Origin: Stieleria varia
Lineage (GTDB): Bacteria; Planctomycetota; Planctomycetia; Pirellulales; Pirellulaceae
Length of the DNA: 64,000 nt
Reading direction: 5' to 3'
Assembly: GCF_038443385.1 (NCBI RefSeq)
Contig: NZ_CP151726.1
Coordinates: 4,836,001-4,900,000 of the forward strand
Within the stretch, counting starts at the first letter, position 1; each line of letters opens with the position of its first letter. The position numbers and the translations under genes are program-made. Below the pieces are notes generated by a model. It was not told the origin of the DNA and searched no databases. It worked only from the letters and a program-made list of their open reading frames with translations. Below are positions 36,791 to 46,000 of this stretch, piece after piece.

Positions 36791-37619
36791 TGAAATGGAC
36801 TTTTTGACCGCACTCGCACCCGTTGCGGCCATTCTCTCGATCGGCATCTTTGTCCAGTCGGCGGCAGGTTTTGCGGCCGGATTGCTCATTGTTCCCTCGA
36901 TGCTTTGGATCGGATACCAGATCCCCGAAGCCTCCACGGCGTTGCTGGTCGCGACCATTCCACAGAACATTCTCGGCGTTTGGTCCCTTCGTGATTGCAT
37001 CGAGCCCAAATCAATCGCTTGGCCAGGAGTGGCTCGCGTGCTCGCTCTGCCGATCGGTGTCTACGTGCTGAAGCTCATCGAGCAAAACTATCCGGTGGTC
37101 GGAATCCGCCAGTTCGTCGGCGGTGTGGTGCTGCTCGCGACGCTTTCGATCATCTTCATCCGCCCCAAACCTCGCCCGACGATCCATCCAATTTGGGCAT
37201 GGCTGACGTTTCCACTCAGCGGCTTTCTGCAAGGACTCGTTGGCATGGGCGGGCCAGTGATGGTGTTTTGGGTACAAGCACACGATTGGAGCAGTCGACG
37301 GACACGTGGCTTTCTCTTTGGCATGTACTTGGTCAGCATGATCCCAGCCCTTGCGGTGTTGTGGTACGTGTTCGGCCACCGCATCGTTCAACCAGCCTTG
37401 CTCTCTGCGTGTTCGTTACCCTGTCTGATCCTGGCGACTCAATTGGGGCTACGATTGGGCAACTGGCTTGGTCGAGACCGTCTACGCCGCGTGACGTTGG
37501 CGTTGCTGTTGCTGATGGGAATCTCTGGACTCGCCACACCGTGGATCCAGCCCAGACGTTCCGAAGCAGAGACTGCTCCGGAGACAGAGTCGGCACCACT
37601 CAGCCCGCCATTCCAATAG
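36768..37619 (+). CDS. TauE/SafE-family (sulfite exporter) membrane protein
   Basis: This protein of 275-283 residues has about eight hydrophobic segments and the family's two-fold repeat, e.g. FVQSAAGFAAGLLIVPSMLW in the first half and LSGFLQGLVGMGGPVMVFWV in the second (G-x-x-G-G/A-x-G-G motif). Members export or import small sulfur or organic anions; the substrate is unknown. ATG 36768 overlaps the phosphatase end by 23 bases, and ATG 36795 would start five bases after its stop with the natural MDFLTALAP beginning. Overlap implies co-transcription with the phosphatase. Confidence 0.82.
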   Translation: MKRRLTIDEMDFLTALAPVAAILSIGIFVQSAAGFAAGLLIVPSMLWIGYQIPEASTALLVATIPQNILGVWSLRDCIEPKSIAWPGVARVLALPIGVYVLKLIEQNYPVVGIRQFVGGVVLLATLSIIFIRPKPRPTIHPIWAWLTFPLSGFLQGLVGMGGPVMVFWVQAHDWSSRRTRGFLFGMYLVSMIPALAVLWYVFGHRIVQPALLSACSLPCLILATQLGLRLGNWLGRDRLRRVTLALLLLMGISGLATPWIQPRRSEAETAPETESAPLSPPFQ

Positions 37620-37769
37620 AACACGCCATTCCGATAGACTACGGTCGACGCTTTTGACTGTCTTCGTTCTCGCCAATGCACAGAACGAAGGTAGGACGGG
37701 CACGCAATCCCGTCGGAGCGATGCTTGACGCTTTTGCAGTTTTCCTCCACTGTTTTCAGGAATCGCTTG

Positions 37770-38735
37770 ATGCTCCTCGCCAACGCACTTTTTGCTTCGA
37801 CGACTCAGCTAGCGGGCTACGAAAGTCTCTTCACACTCGACGCTGCACTGGCGCTGTTGACCCTGACGATCATGGAGATCGTACTGGGAATCGACAACAT
37901 CGTTTTCATCGCCATCATCACCGGCCGGCTGCCCGAGCAAAAGCGGTCCTTCGCCCGTCGCTTTGGACTGTTGCTGGCGATGGGTTCACGCATCCTGTTG
38001 CTGCTGATGATCGGCTGGCTGATCACCTTGGTCGAACCGCTTTTTCACCTCAGTGCGATCGCGCCAACGGAGGCTCTTGCGGAGCAGTTGCGTGAGAACG
38101 AAGAGGTCGATGTGATTTCATGGAAAGACTTGATCATGCTCGGTGGAGGACTGTTTTTGCTTTACACCGCTGTCCGAGAAATTCACCACAAGATCGAAGG
38201 CGGCGAGGACGAAGCCGAGCTCGGAAACTTGCCCGGAGACACAGGCGGTTCAGCCGATGGCATCACGCCAGTCGATTCCCCCGACGCCAAGATCTCTGTC
38301 GGTGGCGTTTTGTTTCGTATCGCAGTCATGGACGTCATTTTCTCTCTCGACTCCGTGATCACCGCTGTCGGAATGGCTAACCAAATCTCGATCATGGTCG
38401 CAGCCGTGATCATCAGCGTCGGAGTCATGATCGCGTTCGCCAATCAGATCAGCGATTTTGTGCAAGAACACCCGACCGTCAAAATGCTCGCCCTGTCGTT
38501 CCTGATCCTGATCGGCGTGGTGCTGGTCAGCGAGGGCGCAGGCACACCGATCAGCAAAGGATACGTCTATTTCGCGATGATGTTCTCCTTGACTGTGGAA
38601 TTCTTGAATCTGCGAATGACAATGAAACGCATTCGCCCTAGTCGTGGCGAAGGCGAAACGGGCAGTTTTCTAACCGACCCAGAAATCGATGATCCAACCG
38701 CCGCACGCGAACCGTCTGTTGATAAAGCAAATTAG
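37770..38735 (+). CDS. TerC-family integral membrane protein
   Basis: This 321-residue protein from ATG 37770 (AGGA eight bases upstream) has the two TerC signatures: IMEIVLGIDNIVFIAIITGRLP and VMDVIFSLDSVITAVGMA, each with membrane-embedded acidic residues. They are separated by a charged loop (EGGEDEAELGNLPGDTGGS). About seven hydrophobic segments are visible, and the C-terminal tail is hydrophilic. TerC proteins are linked to metal-ion (manganese) export and tellurite resistance; the ion here is inferred only. The lead-in TTG at 37725 would add 15 residues without a site. Confidence 0.9.
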   Translation: MLLANALFASTTQLAGYESLFTLDAALALLTLTIMEIVLGIDNIVFIAIITGRLPEQKRSFARRFGLLLAMGSRILLLLMIGWLITLVEPLFHLSAIAPTEALAEQLRENEEVDVISWKDLIMLGGGLFLLYTAVREIHHKIEGGEDEAELGNLPGDTGGSADGITPVDSPDAKISVGGVLFRIAVMDVIFSLDSVITAVGMANQISIMVAAVIISVGVMIAFANQISDFVQEHPTVKMLALSFLILIGVVLVSEGAGTPISKGYVYFAMMFSLTVEFLNLRMTMKRIRPSRGEGETGSFLTDPEIDDPTAAREPSVDKAN

Positions 38736-38794
38736 CAAATCGTTTTTCGACACGCGCCAACCATTCCCTTTTCCAACCGCCCGAGAACGCTGAC

Positions 38795-39436
38795 ATGATT
38801 CGAGCCGAAGTCGACCATGGGTACTTCAGAAAGTTCCTGTTCGTTTTTCTCGGATGCATGGCGTTTGCAGGCTGGTGTCTCTACGACGCGCTGATCAAAT
38901 ACCCCAGAGCGTTGGAGATTGCAGAAGCGTACGAGAAGATTGACGAATCTGTCCGCCGTGAACAATGGCCGATCCTGACGAAGGAAAAGGGTTGGCCGAA
39001 AGCGACACCACAGAAGTCGGCGGAAAAGATCTCTCAGGGAATCGGCCAGCAGTATTTTATGTTGATCATCTGCCTCGCGATGGGAATCCCAGCGGTGCTG
39101 AAATGGATGTCGGGACAAGGAACCTGGGTGGAAGGCGACGAAGCCACCATCCGCAACAGCCACGGAAAGACGGTTCCGATCGATTCGATTACCAAAATCG
39201 ATAAACGAAAATGGAGCGAGAAAGGAATCGCGAAGATCCATTTCCAAGACGGCAGCTCCAAAAAGACGTTCGTGATGGATGACTTTAAATATGAGCGAGC
39301 TGCCATGTCACAGATCATGGCGATGGCGGAAGCCAACTTGAGCGACGACCAAATCATCGGCGGACAGAGAGAATCTGCCACGGAAGCCGACGAAACATTG
39401 CCGTCCGAGCCGGAAACAGAATCCGAATCAACATAG
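38795..39436 (+). CDS. Small membrane protein of unknown function
   Basis: This 213-residue protein has two hydrophobic segments, about 13-32 (FLFVFLGCMAFAGWCLYDAL) and 85-105 (QYFMLIICLAMGIPAVLKWM). Between them is a helical loop with PRALEIAEAYEKID. The C-terminal soluble part (about 110-180) has beta strands TWVEGDEATIRNSHGKTVP and KIHFQDGSSKKTFVMDDFKYE, like a small PH-like domain on a membrane anchor. No family recognised. It lies 60 bases past the TerC gene on the same strand. Confidence 0.65.
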   Translation: MIRAEVDHGYFRKFLFVFLGCMAFAGWCLYDALIKYPRALEIAEAYEKIDESVRREQWPILTKEKGWPKATPQKSAEKISQGIGQQYFMLIICLAMGIPAVLKWMSGQGTWVEGDEATIRNSHGKTVPIDSITKIDKRKWSEKGIAKIHFQDGSSKKTFVMDDFKYERAAMSQIMAMAEANLSDDQIIGGQRESATEADETLPSEPETESEST

Positions 39437-39438
39437 GC

Positions 39439-39453
39439 CATGCTGTGCATGAC
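39439..39453. repeat. Palindrome CATGCTGTGCATG
   Basis: A 5-bp inverted repeat with the same CATGC-TGT-GCATGAC core as at 849 and 18270, three bases past the preceding stop codon. Confidence 0.5.
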
Positions 39454-39499
39454 GAAATACTGGGCAATTCAAGCATGACTGTTTTCAAAAAGTGACCGA

Positions 39500-40549
39500 A
39501 TGGACATGCCGATGGAACCGCTTGAACGACTGCGTCGACTCACACTGACGATCTTGTCATCACAGCATCCGGCATCCACACTTTGGCCAGAGATTCGGGA
39601 ACTCGCCGCAGTCCTGGAGGGACTTGAGAATAATGCCCTGAGGCGAACTCAGGAGATTGAGGCGGGCGAGACTCGCACTGCGAATGGGTTGGCCCTGTCA
39701 CCAACGATGGCATCACTGTGCTTGGATGATTTCGTTCGCACGATCCAGTTTCTGCGCGGGACTCACGCGGCAATCACCGATTTGAAAGCGTCGGTTGTTC
39801 ATCGGCCCGTCCGTGTACTGTATGTCGGCTGCGGCCCCTACGCGACGTTGGCGTTACCGCTGATGACCGTTTTGACCAAGGACGACGCAGTCTTTACGCT
39901 CCTGGACATACACCCCGAGTCGATCACGAATGCCAAATCCATCATCAACCAACTCGGACTCGATGACTCCGTCGCGAGTTTTGAGACAACCGATGCGATG
40001 AGCTATGCCATCGACACAAACGAGCCCCCTGACATTCTGCTGCTAGAAGTCATGCAGGCATGCTTGGAATCAGAGCCGCAGGTGTCCGTGACCCGGCACT
40101 TGATCCAGCAAGCTCCGTTTGCCGTTTTGGTGCCTCAAGAAGTCCGTGTGATCCTGAAACTTGTCGATTCATCGCAAGAGTTTTCCTTGAACTCGAACGA
40201 TTCCAGTCCATCGTCGCCACAGCGGGATCGTCTACCCATCGGCGTGGCCTTTGCATTGAACAAGGAGACAGCGAGTCAGTGGGATGACGGCGATGCAAAC
40301 CACATCGCCGCATCGACGCTGAGTATGCCTGCAAATTGGGATGCCCGCTATGAACCGATGCTGTTTACGGAAATCGTCGTTTACGGTGAACATGTCTTGA
40401 TGAGCTATGATTCCGGTTTGACCTGCCCCCGACACCTTTCTGTTGATGGAACGATCGAACGAGAAGCGATCATTGACTTCGTTTACCAACTCGGTGATCG
40501 CCCACGACTGACGGGCAAGGTACGACCGCCGCAAGAGTCTTGCAAATGA
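39500..40549 (+). CDS. SAM-dependent methyltransferase-like protein
   Basis: This 349-residue protein has a helical N-terminus (1-100) and a Rossmann methyltransferase core. Motif I is VRVLYVGCGPYATLALPL (104-121), with acidic residue in LLDIHPESITNAKSI (134-148, ribose contact), then DAMSYAIDTNEPPDILLLEVMQACLESEP where motif IV would lie. The C-terminal part (FTEIVVYGEHVLMSYDSG) is beta-rich. The P-E-x-x-x-N-A pattern of motif II is typical of class I enzymes. The substrate cannot be inferred; the N-terminal helices resemble those of nicotianamine-synthase-like or phytochelatin-type enzymes only loosely. Confidence 0.72.
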   Translation: MDMPMEPLERLRRLTLTILSSQHPASTLWPEIRELAAVLEGLENNALRRTQEIEAGETRTANGLALSPTMASLCLDDFVRTIQFLRGTHAAITDLKASVVHRPVRVLYVGCGPYATLALPLMTVLTKDDAVFTLLDIHPESITNAKSIINQLGLDDSVASFETTDAMSYAIDTNEPPDILLLEVMQACLESEPQVSVTRHLIQQAPFAVLVPQEVRVILKLVDSSQEFSLNSNDSSPSSPQRDRLPIGVAFALNKETASQWDDGDANHIAASTLSMPANWDARYEPMLFTEIVVYGEHVLMSYDSGLTCPRHLSVDGTIEREAIIDFVYQLGDRPRLTGKVRPPQESCK

Positions 40550-40590
40550 GTTGTGCGGTGGACTTTTGTTTGCGTTGTTGAAAAGGTTGG

Positions 40591-42384
40591 TCATCTCACC
40601 AAGCGTTTGACGTAAGCAAAGTAGCTGCCAAAAACTTCTCCGTTGGCGGTGACAAAGGTTCCGGTCATGGTCGTTTTTCCTGCGGGCAGCTTCAGCTCAA
40701 AAACAACTTCCTTCTGACCGGGAGAGACGTCGGCAGATGCGGTCACGTCACCGATCCTTACGTTCGCCTTCACCGCGGCCACGGGTTTTCCAGGTGTCTC
40801 ACGATAGGCCCTTTGTCCCGGAACGGGTTCACCAGGCGGTATCGAGTCATCGATCGCTCTGTCGACTTCGCTCGGCCAACGTCTCAAGACGACTTCATAG
40901 ATGCCAGCCGAAGTGACATTCACGTTCCAGAATCCAGTGTTCTCATCTCCGTTCATCGCTGCCCGAACTTGCGATTGATTCCACGGTGTCATTCTGGTTG
41001 TGATCCAATCGTGGCTCGTCAATCGCGCTCGTTCATCGTCGGGATGCCCCAAAGAAATCGCTGTGGACTGGGAGAACGTCGGCTCAAGCTCCGTCCACCA
41101 GTCGTCGTAGAACTTCGTCAAACGCGCAACCACTTCGGGATGATCGCTCGCCACGTTGATTTTCTGCCCTGGATCGCTGTTCATGTCGAATAACTGTTTG
41201 CCATTGCACAAACGCCAGCGTGTCGTCATCACGCTGCTATTCTTCCACTTGATCGGATCTTTGACCCGTTGTGAATCCGTGATCAACATCCGGTCAGGCC
41301 ACCGGGTCGCCGAATCGTTGAACAGGGGAACCAGGCTGACTCCGTCAAATCGAACGCCGGCGGGTGAATTCAATTTGCACCAGTCGATCAAGGTCGGCAC
41401 GACATCGACATGCGCGGTAATGGGGTCGATGTCTCGTCCTCCGGTCACTCCACCAGCAGGCCAGTGGACAAAGAACGGTACTCGATGGCCGCCATCGTAC
41501 TCGCTGCCTTTCTTGCCTCTCATTCCGGCGTTGAACACCCCATCGCCAGATGATGTCCCATTGTCAGTGGTGAAGATAAAGATCGTGTTCTCAGTCAGTC
41601 CTTCGTCGTCAAGGAACTTTCGCAGCGAACCGATGTTGTCGTCGATGTTTGCAATCATCCCGAAAAAGTTTGCGACATTGGCCCCCTGGTCTTTGTAGGG
41701 GGCGCTGTAGGACTCAGGGCAATGCATCGGTCCGTGCGGAGCGTTGGTGGCGATGTATGCCAAGAAAGGCTCGCCGGCGGACTTCTTTGATTTGATAAAT
41801 CGTTTGGCATAGTCAAAGAAAACGTCTGTGCAGAAACCGTTGACCGGCGTGGGAGTTCCGTTGTGCCAGTACGATCCATCAAAGTAAGCGTTGTCCCAGA
41901 AATCCGGCGTTTGGCCGACGCCGCCACCGCCGTGCCGCATGACTTCGTCAAATCCACGGTCCTCTGGTCGGTAGGGATGGTTGTCACCCAAGTGCCACTT
42001 TCCGAACATCCCCGTCTTGTAGCCGTTGTCAGAAAAAATCTTTCCCACGGTGACTTCGTTTTCTCTTAACATCGATCGTCCCATGATCGTATGCCAAACG
42101 CCCGTACGGTTGGTCCAGTGTCCCGTCAGCAATGCACTTCGCGTCGGTGAACAGGTCGGCGAAACGTGATAGTCCGTCAAACGGACGGATTGCGAATACA
42201 GATGATCGATATTTGGCGTCTTCAGGACCGGATTGCCCGTGCAAGACAAATCCCCATAGCCTTGATCGTCCGTCATCACGATCACCACGTTGGGGCGCTC
42301 GGCCCGAGCGGAGGCGACCGAGATTATGAGTACGTTAGCAGTAAAAACGAGCGCAACGATCGCGATCCCGGTGAACCGATTCAT
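40591..42384 (-). CDS. Secreted Cys-type arylsulfatase
   Basis: This 597-residue family S1 sulfatase starts at ATG 42384 (AAGGA eight bases before). After a signal peptide (to SARAE), NVVIVMTDDQGYGDLS gives the Ca-binding DD pair. CSPTRSALLTGHW is the C-x-P-x-R formylglycine signature, with Cys about 78. KWHLGD and DNGTSSGDGVFN complete the active site. The C-terminal 150 residues form an extra beta-rich domain (GFWNVNVTSAGIYEVVLRRWP). It requires a formylglycine-generating enzyme; a broken relic of one lies at 53512. The likely substrate is a sulfated algal polysaccharide, but specificity is not readable. Confidence 0.93.
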   Translation of the reverse strand: MNRFTGIAIVALVFTANVLIISVASARAERPNVVIVMTDDQGYGDLSCTGNPVLKTPNIDHLYSQSVRLTDYHVSPTCSPTRSALLTGHWTNRTGVWHTIMGRSMLRENEVTVGKIFSDNGYKTGMFGKWHLGDNHPYRPEDRGFDEVMRHGGGGVGQTPDFWDNAYFDGSYWHNGTPTPVNGFCTDVFFDYAKRFIKSKKSAGEPFLAYIATNAPHGPMHCPESYSAPYKDQGANVANFFGMIANIDDNIGSLRKFLDDEGLTENTIFIFTTDNGTSSGDGVFNAGMRGKKGSEYDGGHRVPFFVHWPAGGVTGGRDIDPITAHVDVVPTLIDWCKLNSPAGVRFDGVSLVPLFNDSATRWPDRMLITDSQRVKDPIKWKNSSVMTTRWRLCNGKQLFDMNSDPGQKINVASDHPEVVARLTKFYDDWWTELEPTFSQSTAISLGHPDDERARLTSHDWITTRMTPWNQSQVRAAMNGDENTGFWNVNVTSAGIYEVVLRRWPSEVDRAIDDSIPPGEPVPGQRAYRETPGKPVAAVKANVRIGDVTASADVSPGQKEVVFELKLPAGKTTMTGTFVTANGEVFGSYFAYVKRLVR

Positions 42385-42387
42385 CAA

Positions 42388-43069
42388 GGAGTTCCTTTCA
42401 AAGTGCAGACGAGTCTTGGGGAGACTCGTAGTCTAACTGATCTCGAAAGGGGGGGGTGTTGCGACAGACACTAGCGATGGCATGTTCAACATCTGAGAGG
42501 TGCGGCACTGCGGCGCTCCGCAGGTTTCTGTCACCGCTGCCAACGCAGGAGACTGCTGATCTAATCGTGTTGCGTTATCACTGTGAGCCGTTGGCACTAG
42601 CCACGGGCCTCGAAGGGTTTCATCAACACCATCAGGCTGGACTGCCAAAAGGTTGGCATTGACATTGTTTTTTCAATCCACGTTTTTGTTCCATGAACCG
42701 CAATCAAAGTGAGCCTCAGGCGCTAGCCGTGGGCCGGCACCACAATCCGCCTCAGGCGCTAGCCGTGGGCCGGCACCACAATCCGCCTCAAGCGCTAGCC
42801 GTGGGCCGGCACCACAATCCGCCTCAGGCGTTAGCCGTGGGCCGGCACCACAATCCGCCTCAAGCCCACGGCTAGCGCCTGAGGCTCACTGGGGGCCACC
42901 AGCTGCGCCGGCAGTAGGGACATAAACTTGCGAAAACCCAAAAAGACACAACACCAAACTTTGAGCAGTCCACCCATTAGGCCCGCGGCTAGCGCCTTGC
43001 GGCTCACTAAATCAGCATTCTCCACAGTTGCGGGAGGTCGAGTCGAGCGAAGCAAGATCCGTTTGTCAC
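42388..43069. other. Repeat-dominated intergenic region
   Basis: The 680 bases between the sulfatase and the large minus-strand gene contain an R1 unit at 42582-42608 (GTGAGCCGTTGGCACTAGCC), the expanded MITE-like element 42638-42972, and another R1 unit at 42979-43008. The tandem frame encoding RHHNPPQALAVG repeats is a by-product of the 36-bp units, not a gene. Confidence 0.7.
42638..42972. mobile_element. MITE-like element, copy 2, with expanded 36-bp core
   Basis: The ends are TGGACTGCCAAAAGGTTGG (degenerate) and CAAACTTTGAGCAGTCCA. Unique flanking stretches inside the element match copy 1 (28458-28683) in reverse orientation, for example GTTTTTGTTCCATG and CATAAACTTGCG. The internal unit GCGCTAGCCGTGGGCCGGCA plus CCACAATCCGCCTCA occurs four times at 36-base spacing from 42721, ending in one inverted copy. 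Confidence 0.75.
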
Positions 43070-46000
43070 TCAGCTCTCGACCAGGTGATGACTGAGCGAT
43101 GGGTCGCTGGCCGCGACACGCATCGGATCCGCTCCCAAGGTGCCCTTGAGTGACTGCAGATACTCGGGGGTTGAAACTTCTTTCAACTGCAGCTTGGCAT
43201 ACGCAAGACGGTCTTGAATTTGCAAGTCACTTCCGGAATCTCCCTCTTCGGCATCGGCCAAGTAGTTTTCCAAGCGTGCGACGCTTTGTCGCCAGTGATA
43301 GATGTCCCGCGACTGTTTCTCTTCCAGGCGAAGCTGATACCAGTCGCTTGAGAGCAGATACTCTTTGGTAAAGAGTTTCCTGACATCAGGATCATCAATC
43401 GTCATGCCTTCGTATTTGCCGGTTGCCAAAATGCTCAGCACCGCGCGCAGTGGAGGACAAGCCAATTCGTAGCCGCCGTCGGACATGTATCGCTTGGCGA
43501 CTTTCTGTTGGGCCTCGGCAATGTGCAATATGCCGTCGGCAAAGGAGTCCGGGTCCTGAAGTTCGGGTTTCAGAATCTCGTCCGTGAACACCTTGGAGGG
43601 ATTGTCAAAGACGCGTGCCAAGTAGGTGCGAACAAAACGACGCGTGATGCGATAGCCGAGTCGACTGGCAGGAATCATAGTCCCGTTGTGCTCAAAATCC
43701 TCGATGGGTTCCAGCATGCCTTTGCGGATCATCTCTTGCGGATCACGTTCTTCCGGTCCCATTCGACACCAGACTTCGGGGATCAACAACGAAATGTCAT
43801 GACCGACTTGATACCGCGGCCCGATGTGTCCTGCAGCGGTGCTGAATCCGCCCAGTTGAGTCAGAATCATGGAGACGATGGCGTTGTTCAAGTCGATCGA
43901 CGGCATCAGCATATTGAACGGCCCCTTGGTCAGGGCACCTTCGCTGCCCGCTCCCGTCGTACTGGGGCTCTTGCCTGTCAACGAGCAGACAAAGTCCATG
44001 AACAGTTCGGGCAGCTCTTGGTAGTGCAATGGCGAGTACACCGCCAGCGAGCGGATGCCGGCTTCGCGATCCGGCGGATTATTTCGTCGTCCGCAGAGCA
44101 CCGCGCCGACGGGAACGTGGACCGGGTCGTCCGCCTTGAGCGCTCGATGCAGTTGGATTCCACGTCGAGCGACGTAAGTCTCACGCGCATTAACCATATC
44201 GGGACGATCTTGCAGGTACCTCGGATTCTTTGTCGGCAGTCCATCGATCAAACGTGGGTCTGCGGTGCTGACCACGTAGCCATCCTTTTGCTTGGCTGCC
44301 TCCAACAACATTTCTTCCATCGGACCGGTGAACTTGTCGAACTCGATCGCGTCATCGATGATCTCGCGAACTTCGTCGTTCGTCAGCGGTTGAAAATTGC
44401 TGATGAAGTTGCCCGGTTGAGACAGGTCAAATTCCGTCTGCTTGTCCAATCCGCGATGCACTGCATCATCTGGCCGTTGAAACAATCGAAACTCACAGTT
44501 CTCGACAAACTTATAGCTTTCAGCCGGACTGATCGCTTCCCCGAGTTCACCAGTGACGCTGGCCGGCAACACGACGCTGCAACTGATATCGTCTTCGCGT
44601 TGGACCTTGGCCGCTGCCATGAAGTCCTGACGAAGTTTGAAGGTACGCCAGCGTGAGCCGTCCAGTCCGACGCGTAGGTAGGTGCCGACCAAAGTGCGCT
44701 CGCCGATCTTGAGTTCGTGCCCCGGAGAGCCGTTCACGATGTCGACGCCGAAGTGCTCGTGCCAATTCTCCTGCATGCCTTCGGAGGTAAAGCGTTTGAT
44801 GATCAACGCGAGCGAGTAGACGTGATCTGGGATCTTGCCGAGCCACTCGTTGTAGGCATCACTGAAATCGGGCGACGGCGTCAACAACTTGATCACGCTG
44901 CCCAAACTGCGAGTCGGGTCCAAAACGCTGCGACTGGTGTGATCACTGTAGTCCTTGCGTCCGGGGTAGGACTCAGACCAACGATCGGAAAAGTCGCGGC
45001 TAAAGATTTTGTCCAACCAGTCAAAGTCGGACTTGAGGTCACTGACAAAGATCGGGCCGAAGAGCATGTAGTCGCCCAAGCTCTTGCTGATCTCACTCTT
45101 GCCACCGCCGCTGACGGTACAGGGTTTGTGACAAAAGATGCCATCGCCGACGGTACCGACCAAACGCCACGACGGTGCGTTGGGGTGTTTCTCCAAGCGT
45201 ATTTTGTAGCCCGACGGTGCAATATAAATATTGGTCGGCTTGAGCGGGATTCGCTGCTCCTTGCCCTCATGCATCCACTTCACGCAACGATCAATCAGCG
45301 TTGCCTTCGCCTTCTCTGGAATGTAGATGACCGTCGGATCATGGCGATCGATCCCGTATCCCCCCGGCTGAACATCCACAAATGCAGCGTAGTCCCTGGC
45401 AACGTCCTCGAACGTTCGTCCGTTGTAACGTCGGCTGTTGACTTGGAATTCGTCGCCGAGTGAGTACGAAGCGAACGCGAGCGCGCCGCCGGCGTGCTCC
45501 TCCTCCGTTGCCCCCATCAAATTGCACGCAAAACTGATTTGCGTTTTGACTTCTTTTTTGCAGTACCCGTAATAATTGTCCGCGATCAACGTGATCACCA
45601 CGCCGGAGTGGTCTCGACAGGTGAGTTTGAATGCCGTGCCGTTGTTGTAGAGATCGCTTTCGTTCTTCCAACACATTCCATCTTTGCGTTGACGCTCGGT
45701 TGCCTTGTCGATGTGCGGCAACCCGACTTCTTTCTTGGTCAGCGTGCAAAGGTGCGGTGCCAGGATCACGCAGCCTGTGTGTCCGGTCCAGTGTTCCACG
45801 TCCAAACCCGCGTCGTTTCGCGGGCTCATCGGGTCGCCAGCGTTACCAAAGATCGATTCAACGAAATCGAGGTTGCTGACCAAGGAACCGGGGACAAAGA
45901 ATCTCGTTTCCAGCGATTTCTCTGAGCAGTATCCTTCCACCGCAGGACAAACAAGCGGCCGCAGCATCAAGGAAACCCATGTCGCGGCGGTGGATTGGGA

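Noticed and set aside
42693-42875. A small protein with RHHNPPQALAVG tandem repeats
   Set aside because: The frame exists only because the 36-bp intergenic repeat has a length divisible by three. There is no ribosome site, and the same DNA is part of a MITE-like element.
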